Positions 12,139 through 23,721 of a DNA stretch of 64,000 nt are shown here, one piece after another. A program made the translations under genes and the position numbers. The stretch spans positions 3,348,001-3,412,000 of the forward strand of contig WUJK01000003.1 of assembly GCA_011317545.1 (NCBI GenBank). The letters run 5' to 3'. The notes under the pieces are model-generated. The model was given only the letters and a program-made list of their open reading frames with translations, was not told the origin of the DNA and made no database searches. How positions within the stretch are numbered: the first letter of the stretch is position 1; each line of letters opens with the position of its first letter. The DNA is from Coniella vitis (Eukaryota > Ascomycota > Sordariomycetes > Diaporthales > Schizoparmaceae).

Positions 12139-13455
12139 CTAATCAAACGGTATCCGACGCAATTGTTGCCCTTGCTTCATAGCCTCCATCCCAGCTGCAA
12201 CACCGCTTGGCACTTTAATCCCACAGCACTCGCCCCATCCATTCTGCTGATGCACATGACGCACGCCGCCCTCTTGAAAGACCTGCACCTCCCCACCCTC
12301 GTCATCCTCATCCTCGTCGGGAACCCCTAGCTGCGCCTGCTCGCTCATACCCTCAGCAGCAGGGATTAACTCTCCGAACAAGAAATGCTGCATGACGGGC
12401 AACTTGCCCAGCACCTCTGCGACAAACATGCGGCGCATCCCACCCTCGACTTTGGCCCATGTCTTTGCACTAGAAATGTCATCCAGCATGGGACTGTGCC
12501 AGCGGAGACCTTTTACAGTCTTTGTGCTATTTACAAAGACAATCTGATTGAGATACAGGTAGTCGCGTCCAAATTGCTCGAGGACAAGCTCCTGGTGGAT
12601 GGCGCGCGGGGTGATGAACTTGTGGTGCAACAGCTGGCTGGCGCCAAACAGAAACGGGAGAAACTGGTAGTCGTCGAGTCCCCAGACGCCATGCGAGCCG
12701 GCGGGCTCGAGGTAGTAAGTCGACTGGACGACACGCATAACCTCAAGATAGCGGGTGAAGACGCGTAGCACCAGCGCAGGGAACTCAGGGGCCGTGACGC
12801 GGCGCAGCTGATATAAGCAGAGAAGCCACATGATGAAGTTGAGCTCGTGGCCGGAGCCATAGTCAATACGCTTGCGGTTGCCGAAGGCTTGGCTGAGGTA
12901 GGTAGAGACCTCCACGACGGCGTCACTGTCAGGAGAAGAGGAGGAAGAAGTGATGCCAAGCTGGGTGTGCCATGCGGGCGCACGTGCCTTTATGCCATCG
13001 AGAAAGTCGCGGAAGCGCTTGTTGCCGAAGCGTGATCCGCCTTGGTCGTCGGGTGGGTTTTGATAGACGAGTTTCTCTGTTTCGTCGAGCGCGGCGAGGA
13101 TCGTCTTGACGGTGCTGCTCAGAGAGTCGTCCTTGATGGCTGATATGGGCGTATCGGCGACGGACTCAGAGAGGGTGAAGACCCAGGCCAGGACGAGATC
13201 GTAGGTTGGCGAGCGCAAGAAGAGTTCGTGGTCTTCCTTTGACAGAATGCGGCGCGTCGGGGCCCGGAAGGTCTGCGGATCTGACGGTGATGGCAGAGCA
13301 GGCGTCTCTGGGCGAGGAAGAGGATTCTCGGGTCCCGGACGGCGGCGTCGAGGTTCGAGCTTGGGAAGGCGGTCTTTGAGGTTTGGGATGATTGAGGCGG
13401 TGGAGGTTGCGGTGGAAGGGTTAGTTTCTGGCTGTGGACTCGGTATGCTCGCCAT
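12139..13455 (-). CDS. Protein phosphatase 2A activator (PTPA/RRD family, RRD1-like)
   Basis: Single-exon gene, 438 residues from the ATG at 13455 (MASIPSPQPE); the frame is open further upstream but reads as leader. PTPA proteins are peptidyl-prolyl isomerases that activate and help assemble PP2A-type phosphatases in cytosol and nucleus. Family hallmarks are visible: ILSKEDHELFLRSPTY near residue 72, the FGNRKRIDYGSGHELNF core near 190-206, WGLDDYQFLPFLFG, and SAKTWAKVEGGMRRMF towards the end of the fold. The N-terminal 70 residues are a Pro/Arg-rich tail. The C-terminal extension ends CCGIKVPSGVAAGMEAMKQG...RRIPFD, which I associate with the activator-1 (RRD1) type of filamentous fungi; RRD2 cannot be excluded. 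It is divergent from RRP46. Confidence 0.92.
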   Translation of the reverse strand: MASIPSPQPETNPSTATSTASIIPNLKDRLPKLEPRRRRPGPENPLPRPETPALPSPSDPQTFRAPTRRILSKEDHELFLRSPTYDLVLAWVFTLSESVADTPISAIKDDSLSSTVKTILAALDETEKLVYQNPPDDQGGSRFGNKRFRDFLDGIKARAPAWHTQLGITSSSSSPDSDAVVEVSTYLSQAFGNRKRIDYGSGHELNFIMWLLCLYQLRRVTAPEFPALVLRVFTRYLEVMRVVQSTYYLEPAGSHGVWGLDDYQFLPFLFGASQLLHHKFITPRAIHQELVLEQFGRDYLYLNQIVFVNSTKTVKGLRWHSPMLDDISSAKTWAKVEGGMRRMFVAEVLGKLPVMQHFLFGELIPAAEGMSEQAQLGVPDEDEDDEGGEVQVFQEGGVRHVHQQNGWGECCGIKVPSGVAAGMEAMKQGQQLRRIPFD

Positions 13456-13889
13456 GGCTTGTATTTGACGTGCTGGAGGTGAAATATCGAGGTGGCGGTG
13501 ACGGAGTTGATAGTGTTTGAAGAGATGAAGTGCAAGGTTGACGAGGCTGAATGATGTGCAAGTTGAGCCAAGCCTACAGTGTCCTGGCACTGTAGCTTTA
13601 CGCAGTTTAGCGCATGCAAGAGCTGCCCCTGGCCCATATCGGGAAGTCACAGAGGCCCTGTACCAGCAGTGCATTACTAGCGGGGCACTTGGTGGGTTGC
13701 TGACTTTAATGGACTGCCAGCTGCTATGTACAAACTGGAAAGTTCTTCGCATCGGCAGAGCCTCATCTCTGCCTTTTTTTTTTTTGCCCTTCACAAACCC
13801 GATCGACCAGACGACGTCTTGCAACAACAGCCACCACATCTACTTGACACGCGCTCCGCAGCAAGTTCGGATAACCCTCCTCAGAAGAC
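13456..13889. promoter_or_regulatory. Shared divergent promoter of PTPA and RRP46
   Basis: Only 434 bp separate the two start codons, so both genes must be driven from this interval. A T-run/C-rich stretch near 13776-13800 lies just upstream of the RRP46 start. No specific factor site was identified. Confidence 0.6.
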
Positions 13890-14810
13890 ATGACAGCTCC
13901 CCAGCCACCAGTTGCCGCACTGTCGCTGCTGCCCAAGGCTGATGGATCAGCGACGTACTCTTATGCCGGCTACACTGTCACAGCTTCAGTCAATGGCCCC
14001 ATCGAGGCCCAGCGAAGGGATGAGAACCCCACCGAGTCTCTTGTCGACGTTGTCGTCAGACCTGCTTCGGGTGTCGGAGGTGAGATTTGCTTTCGTTTTA
14101 TCTTCCCGGCCTTATAGTCCCCAGCTCACAAACTATGGGAAAAGGCACCCGAGAGCGGCATTTGGAGTCACTGCTCCAGCAATCGCTGCGCCAGCTGATC
14201 CTTATCAAGAACTTTCCTCGTTGCCTCATCCAGGTCGTGTTGCAGGTCACAGCCTCTCCAGCAAACGAATACGTCAACACGAAGCTTGTTCAGGCCAGCA
14301 CGGTAAGTGAAGAGACGCCACAGAGAGAGGGTCATCAATTCACTCATTTTGTCTTCAATGGTTTGAAACGAGGCTAACCCGCTTCTGCAGGACCTGTCCA
14401 TCATACCCGCCTTGCTTCAGGCTGCCGTTCTGGCCCTGCTGTCTGGTGCTGTCCCTATGCGCTCGACCGCGACATGTGTCGTTGCTGCCGTGCCAGCCCA
14501 ATCTGCTCCCGACGGCGGCAAGCCAACCGTCCTTGTTGATCCCTCGCCCCGTCAGGTCGAGCTGGCTCGGTCTGTGCATATGCTTGCCTTTACCTCGCAC
14601 AACGAACTGCTGCTCGCCGAGAGTGAAGGCGACTTCTCCATGGACGAATGGGACCGTGTCTACGAGGCTGCGCAGTCCGTATGTTGCACCCAGTCCACGC
14701 AAGGCATAGACATGGTTCTGGACGATCAACAGCAGCAGGGCCCAGATTTGAGACAGTTTGTGCGCTCCATTGCCGAGGCCAAGATTGCCGCCGACTTGCA
14801 CTGGAAGTGA
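13890..14810 (+). CDS. RRP46: Exosome core subunit Rrp46 (RNase PH-like)
   Basis: Three exons: 13890-14079, 14145-14302 and 14391-14810, with introns of 65 and 88 bp (GTGAGA...AAAG, GTAAGT...GCAG); product 255 residues. The protein has the RNase PH fold of the six-subunit exosome ring, which degrades and trims RNA in nucleus and cytoplasm; eukaryotic ring subunits are catalytically dead and act as a channel. Visible signatures: SYAGYTVTASVNGPIEAQRRDE near residue 24, TRERHLESLLQQSLRQLIL after the first splice, IPRxxIQ-like FPRCLIQVVLQV, and the third exon's ALLQAAVLALLSGAVPM. Joining the exons restores GVGGTRERHLE across the first intron, which fixes the splice site. Length is slightly above yeast Rrp46. 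Confidence 0.93.
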
Positions 14811-17800
14811 CCGCCTACGTTGTAGCTTGACAAACTGTTCAACAATGATCTACGCAGCTTCCCAACTGATCAACCAGTACCCAGTCTCGCTAGTCATGAG
14901 CCAAAGTATATGTCGGCCGGCACTGCTTGACTTTCCTTGAGATTCAAGCTACAGCAGCCGGACAGGGTCAACGAGCATAGTATATGAGCTCCGACCAAAG
15001 CTGGCGAAGGGACGACATTTCCCGATTCGCACTCGAGCCACTAACTGGTACCTGCTAGGTCTTCTAGACGACAACGTTGACCCTAATCACGTTAGCGGGA
15101 TGCTAAATCTAGACCATGTCTGGACGGTGTTTCAGGGCACTTCAAAGAACCATCCACCACATTTCGAGCAACGATCCGAAGCTGCAGTGAAATGAGGTTG
15201 CTGCCGATTGCTATAGATCGGTCCAGCCCTGCCTCAGTTCACATAGCGATCTTCGAAGCAAAACACCGTGACGAGGGTTCGATATACGTTGCCTCAGCCA
15301 CCTGACCGCCGCCTCCAGGAAACGCAAACTGGAATGTGCATTTGCTTTGATCACCCTGGACTCTACTCAAATAGCACGAAGCTAGCTATCTACAAGTACA
15401 TTTTAGGACTCGGAAAGCGAGCGGATTCAGTGATTAACAACTTGCGAACATCTACCTTCAATAGCACCTTCAAGCAGTACAAACGCAATACGTCACCATA
15501 CTACATGTTCCTCTTGGGACACACAAGCATCGTTTCTGCTCTTCAATGCAACTTGTGGTGAAAAACATAGGACAACCATGGATGTTGAAGCAAACCTGTT
15601 TGTTGATAAAGAGGGATGAGACGCTAGCCCTGCGAAACTCGACGGGCGATCCTTGCACACTTTGAGACCAGACGCTCTCAAACCCGGGGAGCACCCCGAT
15701 TACTTGTAGCGTAGCAAATTCGGATCCTATGTGGGGTCGTACGTGAGTGTCTTGAGATCGCTGCCCATGTCGACTTGATCACAACACTGATAAGCACAAG
15801 TGATGAGACCCCAACGCCAGCATGGTTGGGAGGAGACGTGTACATATGCGTCAGAACAGCAAAGTGGCACGCAGAAACTTGCTCCATTGGAGGGGAATCC
15901 ACCAGATTGCGAGAGAACCACCCGCTCACGCTTTGTTGACAAATGACTGGACCAAAGATAGTGAATAGGTGGCTGCTGCGACGAATCATTGTGTGGATGG
16001 CTGCTGCTGGTGATCGTGGACCGCCACTGTATGGGGCTTCTCGGCCATTCCAAAACTGCTGGCCATGGTTTCGTATAGCCCGGGAATGCTGACGCCTGAC
16101 CGTTATAAGGAGTTATGATTCGGCTATTCATCGATGGCAGCGTAGTCGTCAAACAGGAGGATCAGCAACACACCCCCCTCAGCCTTGTCCCCAGCCACTA
16201 CTATGGTACAAGCCCTCGGCTTGGGACCCCCTCTAGTCTCCTCTCTCCCGCGGCTTCTGGCTTTGACGCGGCAGGTCCTGGGAGAATCTGAAGCGGCCCG
16301 CATACAGCATCTTTGTGGCCCCAGTGCCCACTTGGACCCATTGTGTTCGAACGCAAGGGCCGGCCGGCTTCTTGCAATGCTTGTCCGACCGTCGAACTCC
16401 CAACCTAGCGGACGAGGCACTGATGCAAGATGTGCATCTTGGTATAATAAGTCGATGGACGGTCTGTCGGAAGACCCAGCGTGCCCGCCCCTTGTCCAAG
16501 TATGCTTCAATATCCTCGATTCTCGGCGGCGTCGTGTCCATTTCCCCCATCAGGGCTCTGGTAGTTCTTGCATTTACCATTTCTGCTTCTTTCTGTCTTC
16601 TCTGACTTTACCGCTTTACTTCGTCTCTGTCGTTGGCCCCTCCCCTTTTCTGGGTTTTATTTTCACATTTCGAGTTCGCCGGCGTTCTCTTTTCCTTGTC
16701 TCTCGTGCATTCTCATGCTTGTGTGGCTGCAATTAGACACTCGATCACACTGCAGACAAACCACTCGGAAAGGAGCCTTGATAAATAGTCGATTCTCAGG
16801 TGCATCGACGTCCATTTATAGACCAGAGGTCGTTTTCCCGTTCTGGATTCGCATTGTCTGCCGTTGGCTTGGCAAGACTACTCCTCGGTTGCTTTTAAAG
16901 ATACCCATTTGGCTTTTCGTGCGATACACCGGCCTCTGTCGGACCTAATTTTGGCAACATCTGCACCAGCCTTGAGCCACGTGCATACTTGGCTGCACCT
17001 TCGATCACATCACACAACATAATCTCCAGTAGCGTTCTTCTTTTTGGAGAAGTGCTCTTGGGGACCAGTGATTTGCTGGATTCTGTGCCATTCGGCGTAT
17101 TGTCGCATAAGACGCTCAGTGGAAAGACGCAGCGGTGTGACAGAATTCACGATTCAAGTGCGGTCGTGTTGGTTGTTATTTTGGTAAGTCTCGAGCAAAT
17201 GCATGGAAAAGGTTCCACCCCCAGTCTCTTCTTCACAGGTTCCACGACATATTGCAATCAGGAACCCATGCTCGATATGACCGTCACGTCCGGTGCAGGT
17301 CGAGACGAGGTGCAGCTGCGAATCTGGATTGGGTCTTGGTATATCCGAAGTACTGACGTTCGGATATGTCGGCTCCTGACAGTGATTCTGCCTCTCGATA
17401 TTTAAACTCTTGCCAGGGAATCGCATCGAGATACGAAAGACTTGGCCCAAGAACAGACATCGAGCATTCACTTTTCTTCGAATATCGTTATCACCATCGT
17501 CCCCGCCGGCTTCAAAGCGTTCGGCAAGTCTTCCGGTTGGGCACAGGGAAGGAAACGAGCGCTTTATGCAATTCACGGCGGAACGAACAAGGCCACCCAC
17601 CCCCTTCCAACGCACGGCTTGCATTACTTTGTGCCCTTTTCGGGCCGCGGACCTTGCGTCGTGCATCTGACTCTGCAGGGACAGAAGCTTCGCGAACAAC
17701 TCGGCACTACAGACCTCAAACCAACGGCTAAAGTACACAGGTTTGAAGGGATCGACGGCTTGTTATTGTGAGGTCATTACACAGCAAGCTTACGTCTTTG

Positions 17801-18425
17801 GAAAAACCACAGACTCGGTTCTGCCACTTTAGACTTCTGGTGCCGCGTCGGTTGCATCAATAAAGGTCCGAATCCGAAGTACCGGATACCACAGATACAA
17901 ACGGGCTGCCAGACACCACACAGCGATCGAGCCGCCGTTGCAGTCCCTTGTGTTCCGCATTGATCGCCTATTTGGCCTGCGCCTCGAGCTGTCAAACAGC
18001 CCCTGTTTCCGCTGTATCGTCCTGCTAGCCTCGGGCCTCGCAGCCAAAAACAAGCCTAATTTCCAGCGCACGGGGCTAAGGGGGGTTTCGCAGCCCAGCT
18101 CGCTTGTACTGGATACTCACTCTGTTGCGGTTGGTTTCCCTCTGCTTCAGGAGCTGTGAACCACGGCCGTGGCCATAACAGCACAGCAGCAACAGCAGCC
18201 TCAACAAGAAAGGAAGCTCTTCTTTTGTTATTTTATGTAACTCGGATCCAGCCACGGGGCCGATCTCTTCCATTGGCTTGATACGCAGCAAGAATTCCTT
18301 TCCAGCACGCCCAGGACCACCCACGTCCTCACTTGTTGATTTGCCCCGAATTGCAGATCCCGAGTCGCCCAGTCAGTTTCCATTACAAGGTTCTACCGTA
18401 GCACAACAACGCTACGGACTGAGCC
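14811..18425. other. 3.6-kb intergenic region upstream of NAD kinase
   Basis: No convincing gene. Open frames up to 194 codons (for example 16185-16736 plus and 17154-17738 minus) overlap each other on both strands and carry no domain. The segment from 16550 to 16720 is C/T-rich, as is part of 18180-18420 just upstream of the NAD kinase start; these look like leader or promoter DNA. A small unrecognised gene or a noncoding RNA cannot be ruled out. Confidence 0.45.
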
Positions 18426-20594
18426 ATGTCGGACCAAATACTTTCCCCGACTTCGATCCACCCGGCGCTGAGTGCCACCAGTCACACGCCGCTGGGGGCT
18501 GCTGATGGATTTAACACTATCTCACCCTCCTCCTCCTCCTCCTCCTCCTCCTTCCCCCCGACGAGTGAGCGTCCGCGAACTTCTTCGTCTCTTTCCTTTT
18601 CTTCTTCCGGCACAGACGCTGCCACTGTTTCTTCCCCTTCCTCCCCTTGCACAGCAGACCGGGGCCCTTCGCTGCAAGCTCGGCCCTCCTCATCCTCTGC
18701 AGCGTCGCACACTGCGCCGCCACCACTCTTCTTGTCCAGCCTGGACGATATTGATAGCAAGCCCACCAACATCCGCCATGTCGACCAGAACCGACAACAC
18801 GTCTCGCTGACAGCTGCTCTCATAAGCGATACCGCCTCCGACCACTCGGAATCTCAGTCTCATCAGGCCCGAGGCCACCATCGGAACTCCCGCTCCATCG
18901 AGTCTGTCCCGCGCCAGACCCTCATCAAGGCGCTTGCCTCATCCGTTGCCCGGAATAACAAACCCTCAGCGCTTCTACTGCCCGGTATGTCCGGCAAGCC
19001 CGCCACCACTGCCACCGCCGTTAGGGCCGGCGCTACCGCTGCTTCTGATCGGGCCGGCGCTTCCTCAACACAGCTCTGCGACGCCCTGAACGATCTCGCT
19101 CTCCGCTCCAATCCCGCAACAACAACAAAGACCACCTCCTGCACAGCCGCTGCTGCTCTTCCAACCAGCCAGACCCCCATCACAGCGCTTCCTGCCCTTC
19201 CTGCGCTGCAGTCTCCTTGCTTCTACCACCAACGCTTCGATGGCATTGTCGACATCGACAAAGTCCTTGAAGAAATCAAGAATGACGAATGGATGTCCCA
19301 CTCGCGCTTGGTGCAGACCGCCACGGGCGTGCGCGAAGTCTCCAAGCAACTGCAGCGACGGCCCATTAAGCGCGCCGTGCGGAACGTCATGATTGTGACC
19401 AAAGCGCGCGATAACACGCTCGTTGTGTTGACGCGTGAGCTGGCGCAGTGGCTCATGCAGACACCGCGCTACGGATCCGACCTGGGCGTCAATGTCTATG
19501 TCGACGCCAAGCTGCGCGGGTCCAAGCGGTTCGACGCTGCAGGCTTGGTCGCTGAGAACCCACGCTACCAGCACATGCTCAAGTACTGGACGCCGGATCT
19601 CTGCTGGAGCCAGCCTGAGAAGTTCGATCTTGTGCTGACGCTTGGGGGCGACGGCACCGTACTGTTCACTTCGTGGCTCTTCCAACGTATTGTGCCGCCT
19701 GTGCTCTCGTTCAGCCTTGGCAGCTTGGGCTTCCTTACAACGTTTGAGTATGAGCGCTTTCGGGACCACCTCAACCGCGTCATGGGCGATGACGGCATGA
19801 AGATCAACTTGCGCATGCGCTTCACGTGCACTGTCTACCGCGACGGGACCTTTGGCCGCGAAATGGAGGAAGGCGAGCAGTTTGAGGTACTCAACGAGCT
19901 CGTCATTGACCGCGGCCCATCACCGTACGTGTCGAATCTGGAACTCTACGGCGACAATGAGCTCTTGACGGTTGTGCAGGCTGATGGCTGCATCTTTTCC
20001 ACGCCCACTGGTATGTTTATCCTCTCACGGTCGTCGATTGATTTTCCTCCCATACCCAAGACTAACACTATCTTCCTGCCAACAGGTTCCACAGCCTATT
20101 CTCTTTCTGCAGGTGGCTCCCTCGTTCATCCTGACATACCCGCCATCCTCCTCACTCCCATCTGCCCACACACCCTCTCCTTCCGGCCCATGGTCCTCTC
20201 CGACACAATGCTTCTCCGTGTCTCTGTCCCGCGCGGATCCCGCGCAACAGCCTACTGCGCCTTTGACGGCAAAGGCCGCATCGAACTTCGCCAGGGCGAC
20301 TGCGTGACCATCACTGCATCGCAATACCCCTTCCCCACCGTGACGCGTACTGATACCGAGTGGTTTGATTCTGTATCGCGGACGTTGCGGTGGAATGTAC
20401 GCGCTGCCACGCAAAAAGCATTTGATGCATCTTCAGCCGGCGGAGCGGATTGCGTCACACCGGCAAGTAGCGCTGGTGACTACGAGGATGAGAGTTGCTG
20501 GGACATTGATACGGATAGTGCGTGCTATGCGAGTGAGGAAGGAAGTGCGAGTGCGAGTCCGTTGAGAAGGCAGATGAGTTTGTTGGGCATGTAG
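18426..20594 (+). CDS. UTR1: NAD kinase (ATP-NAD kinase, Utr1-like)
   Basis: Two exons, 18426-20010 and 20086-20594; product 697 residues. It phosphorylates NAD(H) with ATP to make NADP(H). The first 260 residues are a disordered Ser-rich extension that includes a TCC-repeat-encoded poly-Ser (18525-18553). The kinase domain then runs to about residue 640, with the GGDGT phosphate-binding motif at 407-411, FSLGSLGFLT, the NELVIDRGPSPY segment, and the NAD-site motif TPTGSTAYSLSAGG, which is formed only after removing the 75-bp intron inside its glycine codon. The C terminus is again disordered and acidic. Absence of an obvious mitochondrial presequence points to the cytosolic Utr1/Yef1 type rather than Pos5. 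The intron length is a multiple of three and has no stop, so retention would keep the frame. Confidence 0.94.
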   Translation: MSDQILSPTSIHPALSATSHTPLGAADGFNTISPSSSSSSSSFPPTSERPRTSSSLSFSSSGTDAATVSSPSSPCTADRGPSLQARPSSSSAASHTAPPPLFLSSLDDIDSKPTNIRHVDQNRQHVSLTAALISDTASDHSESQSHQARGHHRNSRSIESVPRQTLIKALASSVARNNKPSALLLPGMSGKPATTATAVRAGATAASDRAGASSTQLCDALNDLALRSNPATTTKTTSCTAAAALPTSQTPITALPALPALQSPCFYHQRFDGIVDIDKVLEEIKNDEWMSHSRLVQTATGVREVSKQLQRRPIKRAVRNVMIVTKARDNTLVVLTRELAQWLMQTPRYGSDLGVNVYVDAKLRGSKRFDAAGLVAENPRYQHMLKYWTPDLCWSQPEKFDLVLTLGGDGTVLFTSWLFQRIVPPVLSFSLGSLGFLTTFEYERFRDHLNRVMGDDGMKINLRMRFTCTVYRDGTFGREMEEGEQFEVLNELVIDRGPSPYVSNLELYGDNELLTVVQADGCIFSTPTGMFILSRSSIDFPPIPKTNTIFLPTGSTAYSLSAGGSLVHPDIPAILLTPICPHTLSFRPMVLSDTMLLRVSVPRGSRATAYCAFDGKGRIELRQGDCVTITASQYPFPTVTRTDTEWFDSVSRTLRWNVRAATQKAFDASSAGGADCVTPASSAGDYEDESCWDIDTDSACYASEEGSASASPLRRQMSLLGM

Positions 20595-21500
20595 AGAGGA
20601 AAACTGGATCATCAGGAAGCAGACATCACATAGAGCCATGGAAAATCTCCCCAGGGACGGGATGGGAGTTTGAGGTGTTATGGTGGGGATACCTTTTCTT
20701 GAGATATTTCGTTGGTGTCACTATCTTCTTTTCCTTTACATTGAGCCTTTTATTTTATTGCGAATACAGACATTAACTCTGTACACATGCGCACACACGC
20801 ACACATAGAGAGAGAAGGGGGAGGGAGGGATGGATGGATGGATGGATGGATTTACAAGAACACCAAGCAGACGAAATGGCATCAAGAAAGAGCTCAAAGA
20901 CACGATACAATACAGATCGGAAAGAGAGTCTACCTGCCATCAATATTGTCTGCTACAAAGGTGAAAAGAGAGAACACAGGCATTGGGCGACTTTGAACAT
21001 AGTCCAAGACTCTATCTGTCCTGCAGTCTATGCGAAGAAACACGCAGAAGTGTCCGAGATAATCATTTCTTTTTATTTGTGGTCCCCCTGCCTTGCCCAA
21101 CCAAACGTCTACTCATAAAGCTCGTCATTTTCTTCATACCAGTCAGATCTTTCTCTAGAACACTCGTCCTCTTTCTTGACGTTGTTTCGTTTTTCCGCTT
21201 ATGCCGTTTATTTTCTTGCTATATTGCTAACCACACAGTCGCCATTGTGACATCCTTTTTCTTCCTTCAGAAATGATCCATTTTGCGCCTTTTGTCTTGC
21301 CTGCCTGTCTGCCTGCCCGTGCGTCTTCCCGTGACTGCAAGTGGACGTCTTTACTGCAACCTGTTCACCACATTCCTGACACAGAGTTGAACCTTTAACA
21401 GCGCCTCCGCCAATTCAAGATACTGCCGCGTCAGTTCCTCTCGCGCTATCTTTTCTTCCTTGTTGCTTATTCCCAGCCACATCCACTCCACCCCGCGACA
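20595..21500. other. Intergenic between convergent genes, with (GGAT)n repeat
   Basis: Shared 3' flank of NAD kinase and the homeobox gene. A GGAT tetranucleotide run lies at about 20823-20850 and a TGCC/TGTC run at about 21297-21320. Short open frames show nothing recognisable. Confidence 0.55.
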
Positions 21501-23721
21501 TCACCGCCAATGACCTTGACTCAAGGCTAGCAGCCCAGCTATCGCACTAGCTGCTCCCTTCTTGCTGGGACTGACCTCGCCGCGCATAAACCTTTCGACT
21601 TCATCGTCTGTGACCTCGTTCCGTTCTGTACGGTGGCCGTGATGCTCCTCGTCAGATGATGCGTGCCTTCTGGCACCAGTGTCCTCAAAAATGGCAATTG
21701 GCAGCTCGCCCTTCTTGCGCCTCGCTGCGGGTGCTGTGCTTGAACGGCCAAGCATGTTCCGATTGATACCATCCTGCAGTACACGTCGACGCTCATTTTG
21801 AATGAGAAGATTCTTTGACGTGGGCGCGGATGGCAACGGATGACGACCTCCAGTTTGCGACCCACGAAAGGCAAGGCCGTCAGCTTTATCAGGACTCCAA
21901 TTCTCCTTATCCGAGTCATGGCCACCCGAAGACACCAACATGGACATTTTGACCTTTTTCAAGTCATCCTCGTCATCAACGTCAATGTCATCCCGTCGCA
22001 CAACTACCTCGTCAGTCGTAATGGTCACATAGCTGCTTTGCAAGCGGGCAAGACTGCTTGAAGCACGACCAAGCTTGGGCTTCTTGGAATGCTGGTGTTG
22101 ATGGTGCGCATTGGGTCGGGCGTTGCGCTTGCTGCTGTTGGATTGAAGCGCATTCCCAGTAAAGTTCATGGTAGATGAGTGAGAGCTAGAACTTAACGTG
22201 CGCAAGAGACTAATGGCAGCGATTGCAGATCCCGAAGACTCACGTTCTGCATACGCGGTCAATTCATCGCGAAGCTCTCCGCTGTTGGCCTCGCAAGCCA
22301 GTTCCCACAAGTGCACGTCGCGCGAACGGCTACGATGAAGTCGCGGATGGGGACGAGATCGTGGCTGCTGCAAGATAAGAGGCTGTGCAGCTGGTGTCTC
22401 ATCGGCTTCCAAAGCAGCTGTCAATGCGGAAATAGGTGGCAGAGTGATAGAACCTGCTGCACTATGGCTGCGGTGCAGATGAGGTCGATCCAGTGGAACT
22501 GAATTCTCTGCCAAGGTTGTCGAAGACAGTCGAGGTGGAGAGGGCTGAGGAACCAGTTCAGCCTTACCCTCCATGGACATGGACAGCCGGAACTTGGACG
22601 CCTTGGGTGGCGGAAGCACGGCACATGTAGAGACCGATGAGGGGCGCGGGGCGGGCATAAACTCATGCCTGTCACGCACTGTTAAATCCATTCTTGCAAG
22701 GTAATAGATAAAAAGGAGTTCCAGTAATGCTCGTACCTATATGAATCCGGACTTTGACGATGCGATTGCAGAGCGGTACCAGCGTGTAGCCTGTTGGCAA
22801 AATAACCGACTGAGTGGGAGCGGTAAAGCTGAGGCGCGTGACCAGCGGTGAAGTCGACCGCCTGCGAAGAAGATGGTACAACAGGTATTCCCACAGAAGC
22901 TGCAGATTGTCGTCGTATATCGCGTGCCTCGGTGGTTTCGATTGAATTGTCGATGATTTCCGGTTGGGGATGCGCAACATCGGAGCGTGGAGACGCGTCA
23001 CCTGTGTCTGCTACGGAGCGTAGCGGGGCTGGCGAGGTGCGGGTGACCGGGAGGCTAGAGCTGGGTGGCATGTTGACCGTGTACGGGGCAGCGGAATGCG
23101 ATTCGGGAAGGACTTGCATGCTGCCGTACTGCAGCGCAGCAATTTCCTGCGGAGAGAGGGGCCTTGATTTGCGCCTGTCATTCTGGCGACGATTTTGAAA
23201 CCAAATCTACGGTAGACGGGCACATGGGGTTAGTTTGGATGGAAACCTTTGTCCGATTGACAGCATCGCACGCGCAATTGAGTTGCTAGGGACCAGTGAG
23301 AGCCGTACCTGGACCTCCTTCTCGTTGAGCGAAACGCGCTTCACGATATCAAGACGCGCCGCTTTGTCAGGCTTTGGATTGGCGTTGTAGGCCGCTTCGA
23401 GGATGGCCTTGTCCTTTGCACTGCGCACCAAGCAATCATTTGCTGTCAGCCAAGTTGGGGAGCGCACTGGGAGCTGGCCTGAGGACAGGCGCGTCCAAAC
23501 ACATCAACATACGCGGTCCTCTTCCTCTTGCCCTTGGGGTGCCGCTCAGAGGCATTGCTCTGGAAGGACGAGTCCGGGTCCGTCTTGTCCTGATTCTCGG
23601 CGCAGTGCACGGTCGATCCTGCTGTGCTCTGTGGCGAGCTCGAGATGTGCGCGCTGGAGTCGCTGTGCTGCTGTTGCGAGCTGGCTGGGTGTGCGGTTGG
23701 CGATGGAGGCTGACTCGACAT
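21501..23721 (-). CDS. Homeobox transcription factor, Yox1/Yhp1-like
   Basis: Four exons on the minus strand: 23721-23513, 23420-23309, 23206-22737, 22668-21501; introns of 92, 102 and 68 bp; product 652 residues. Splicing assembles one homeodomain at about residues 61-120: KGKRKRTA (exon 1), AKDKAILEAAYNANPKPDK and VSLNEKEVQ (exon 2), then helix 3 IWFQNRRQNDRRK (exon 3). The exon 1/2 and 2/3 junctions both fall inside it. The rest is disordered, with HRSHSAAGS, a nuclear-type basic patch and a C terminus ending LLALSQGHWR. The helix-3 sequence resembles the Yox1/Yhp1 class, which in yeast represses M/G1 genes at ECB elements. An equivalent role here is inference. The ATG at 23721 (MSSQPPSP) is preferred over the open frame upstream. 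Confidence 0.88.

Noticed and set aside
15270..15290. tRNA-like B-box (GGTTCGA) near 15277
   Set aside because: No matching A-box, no acceptor stem and no T-arm closure around it; no tRNA or 5S rRNA found anywhere else by eye.
16185..16736. 183-codon plus-strand frame upstream of NAD kinase
   Set aside because: No domain, overlaps several minus-strand frames of similar length, and ends in T/C-rich leader-like DNA.
19065..19769. 234-codon minus-strand frame inside NAD kinase
   Set aside because: Antisense shadow of GC-rich third positions in a clearly conserved kinase domain.
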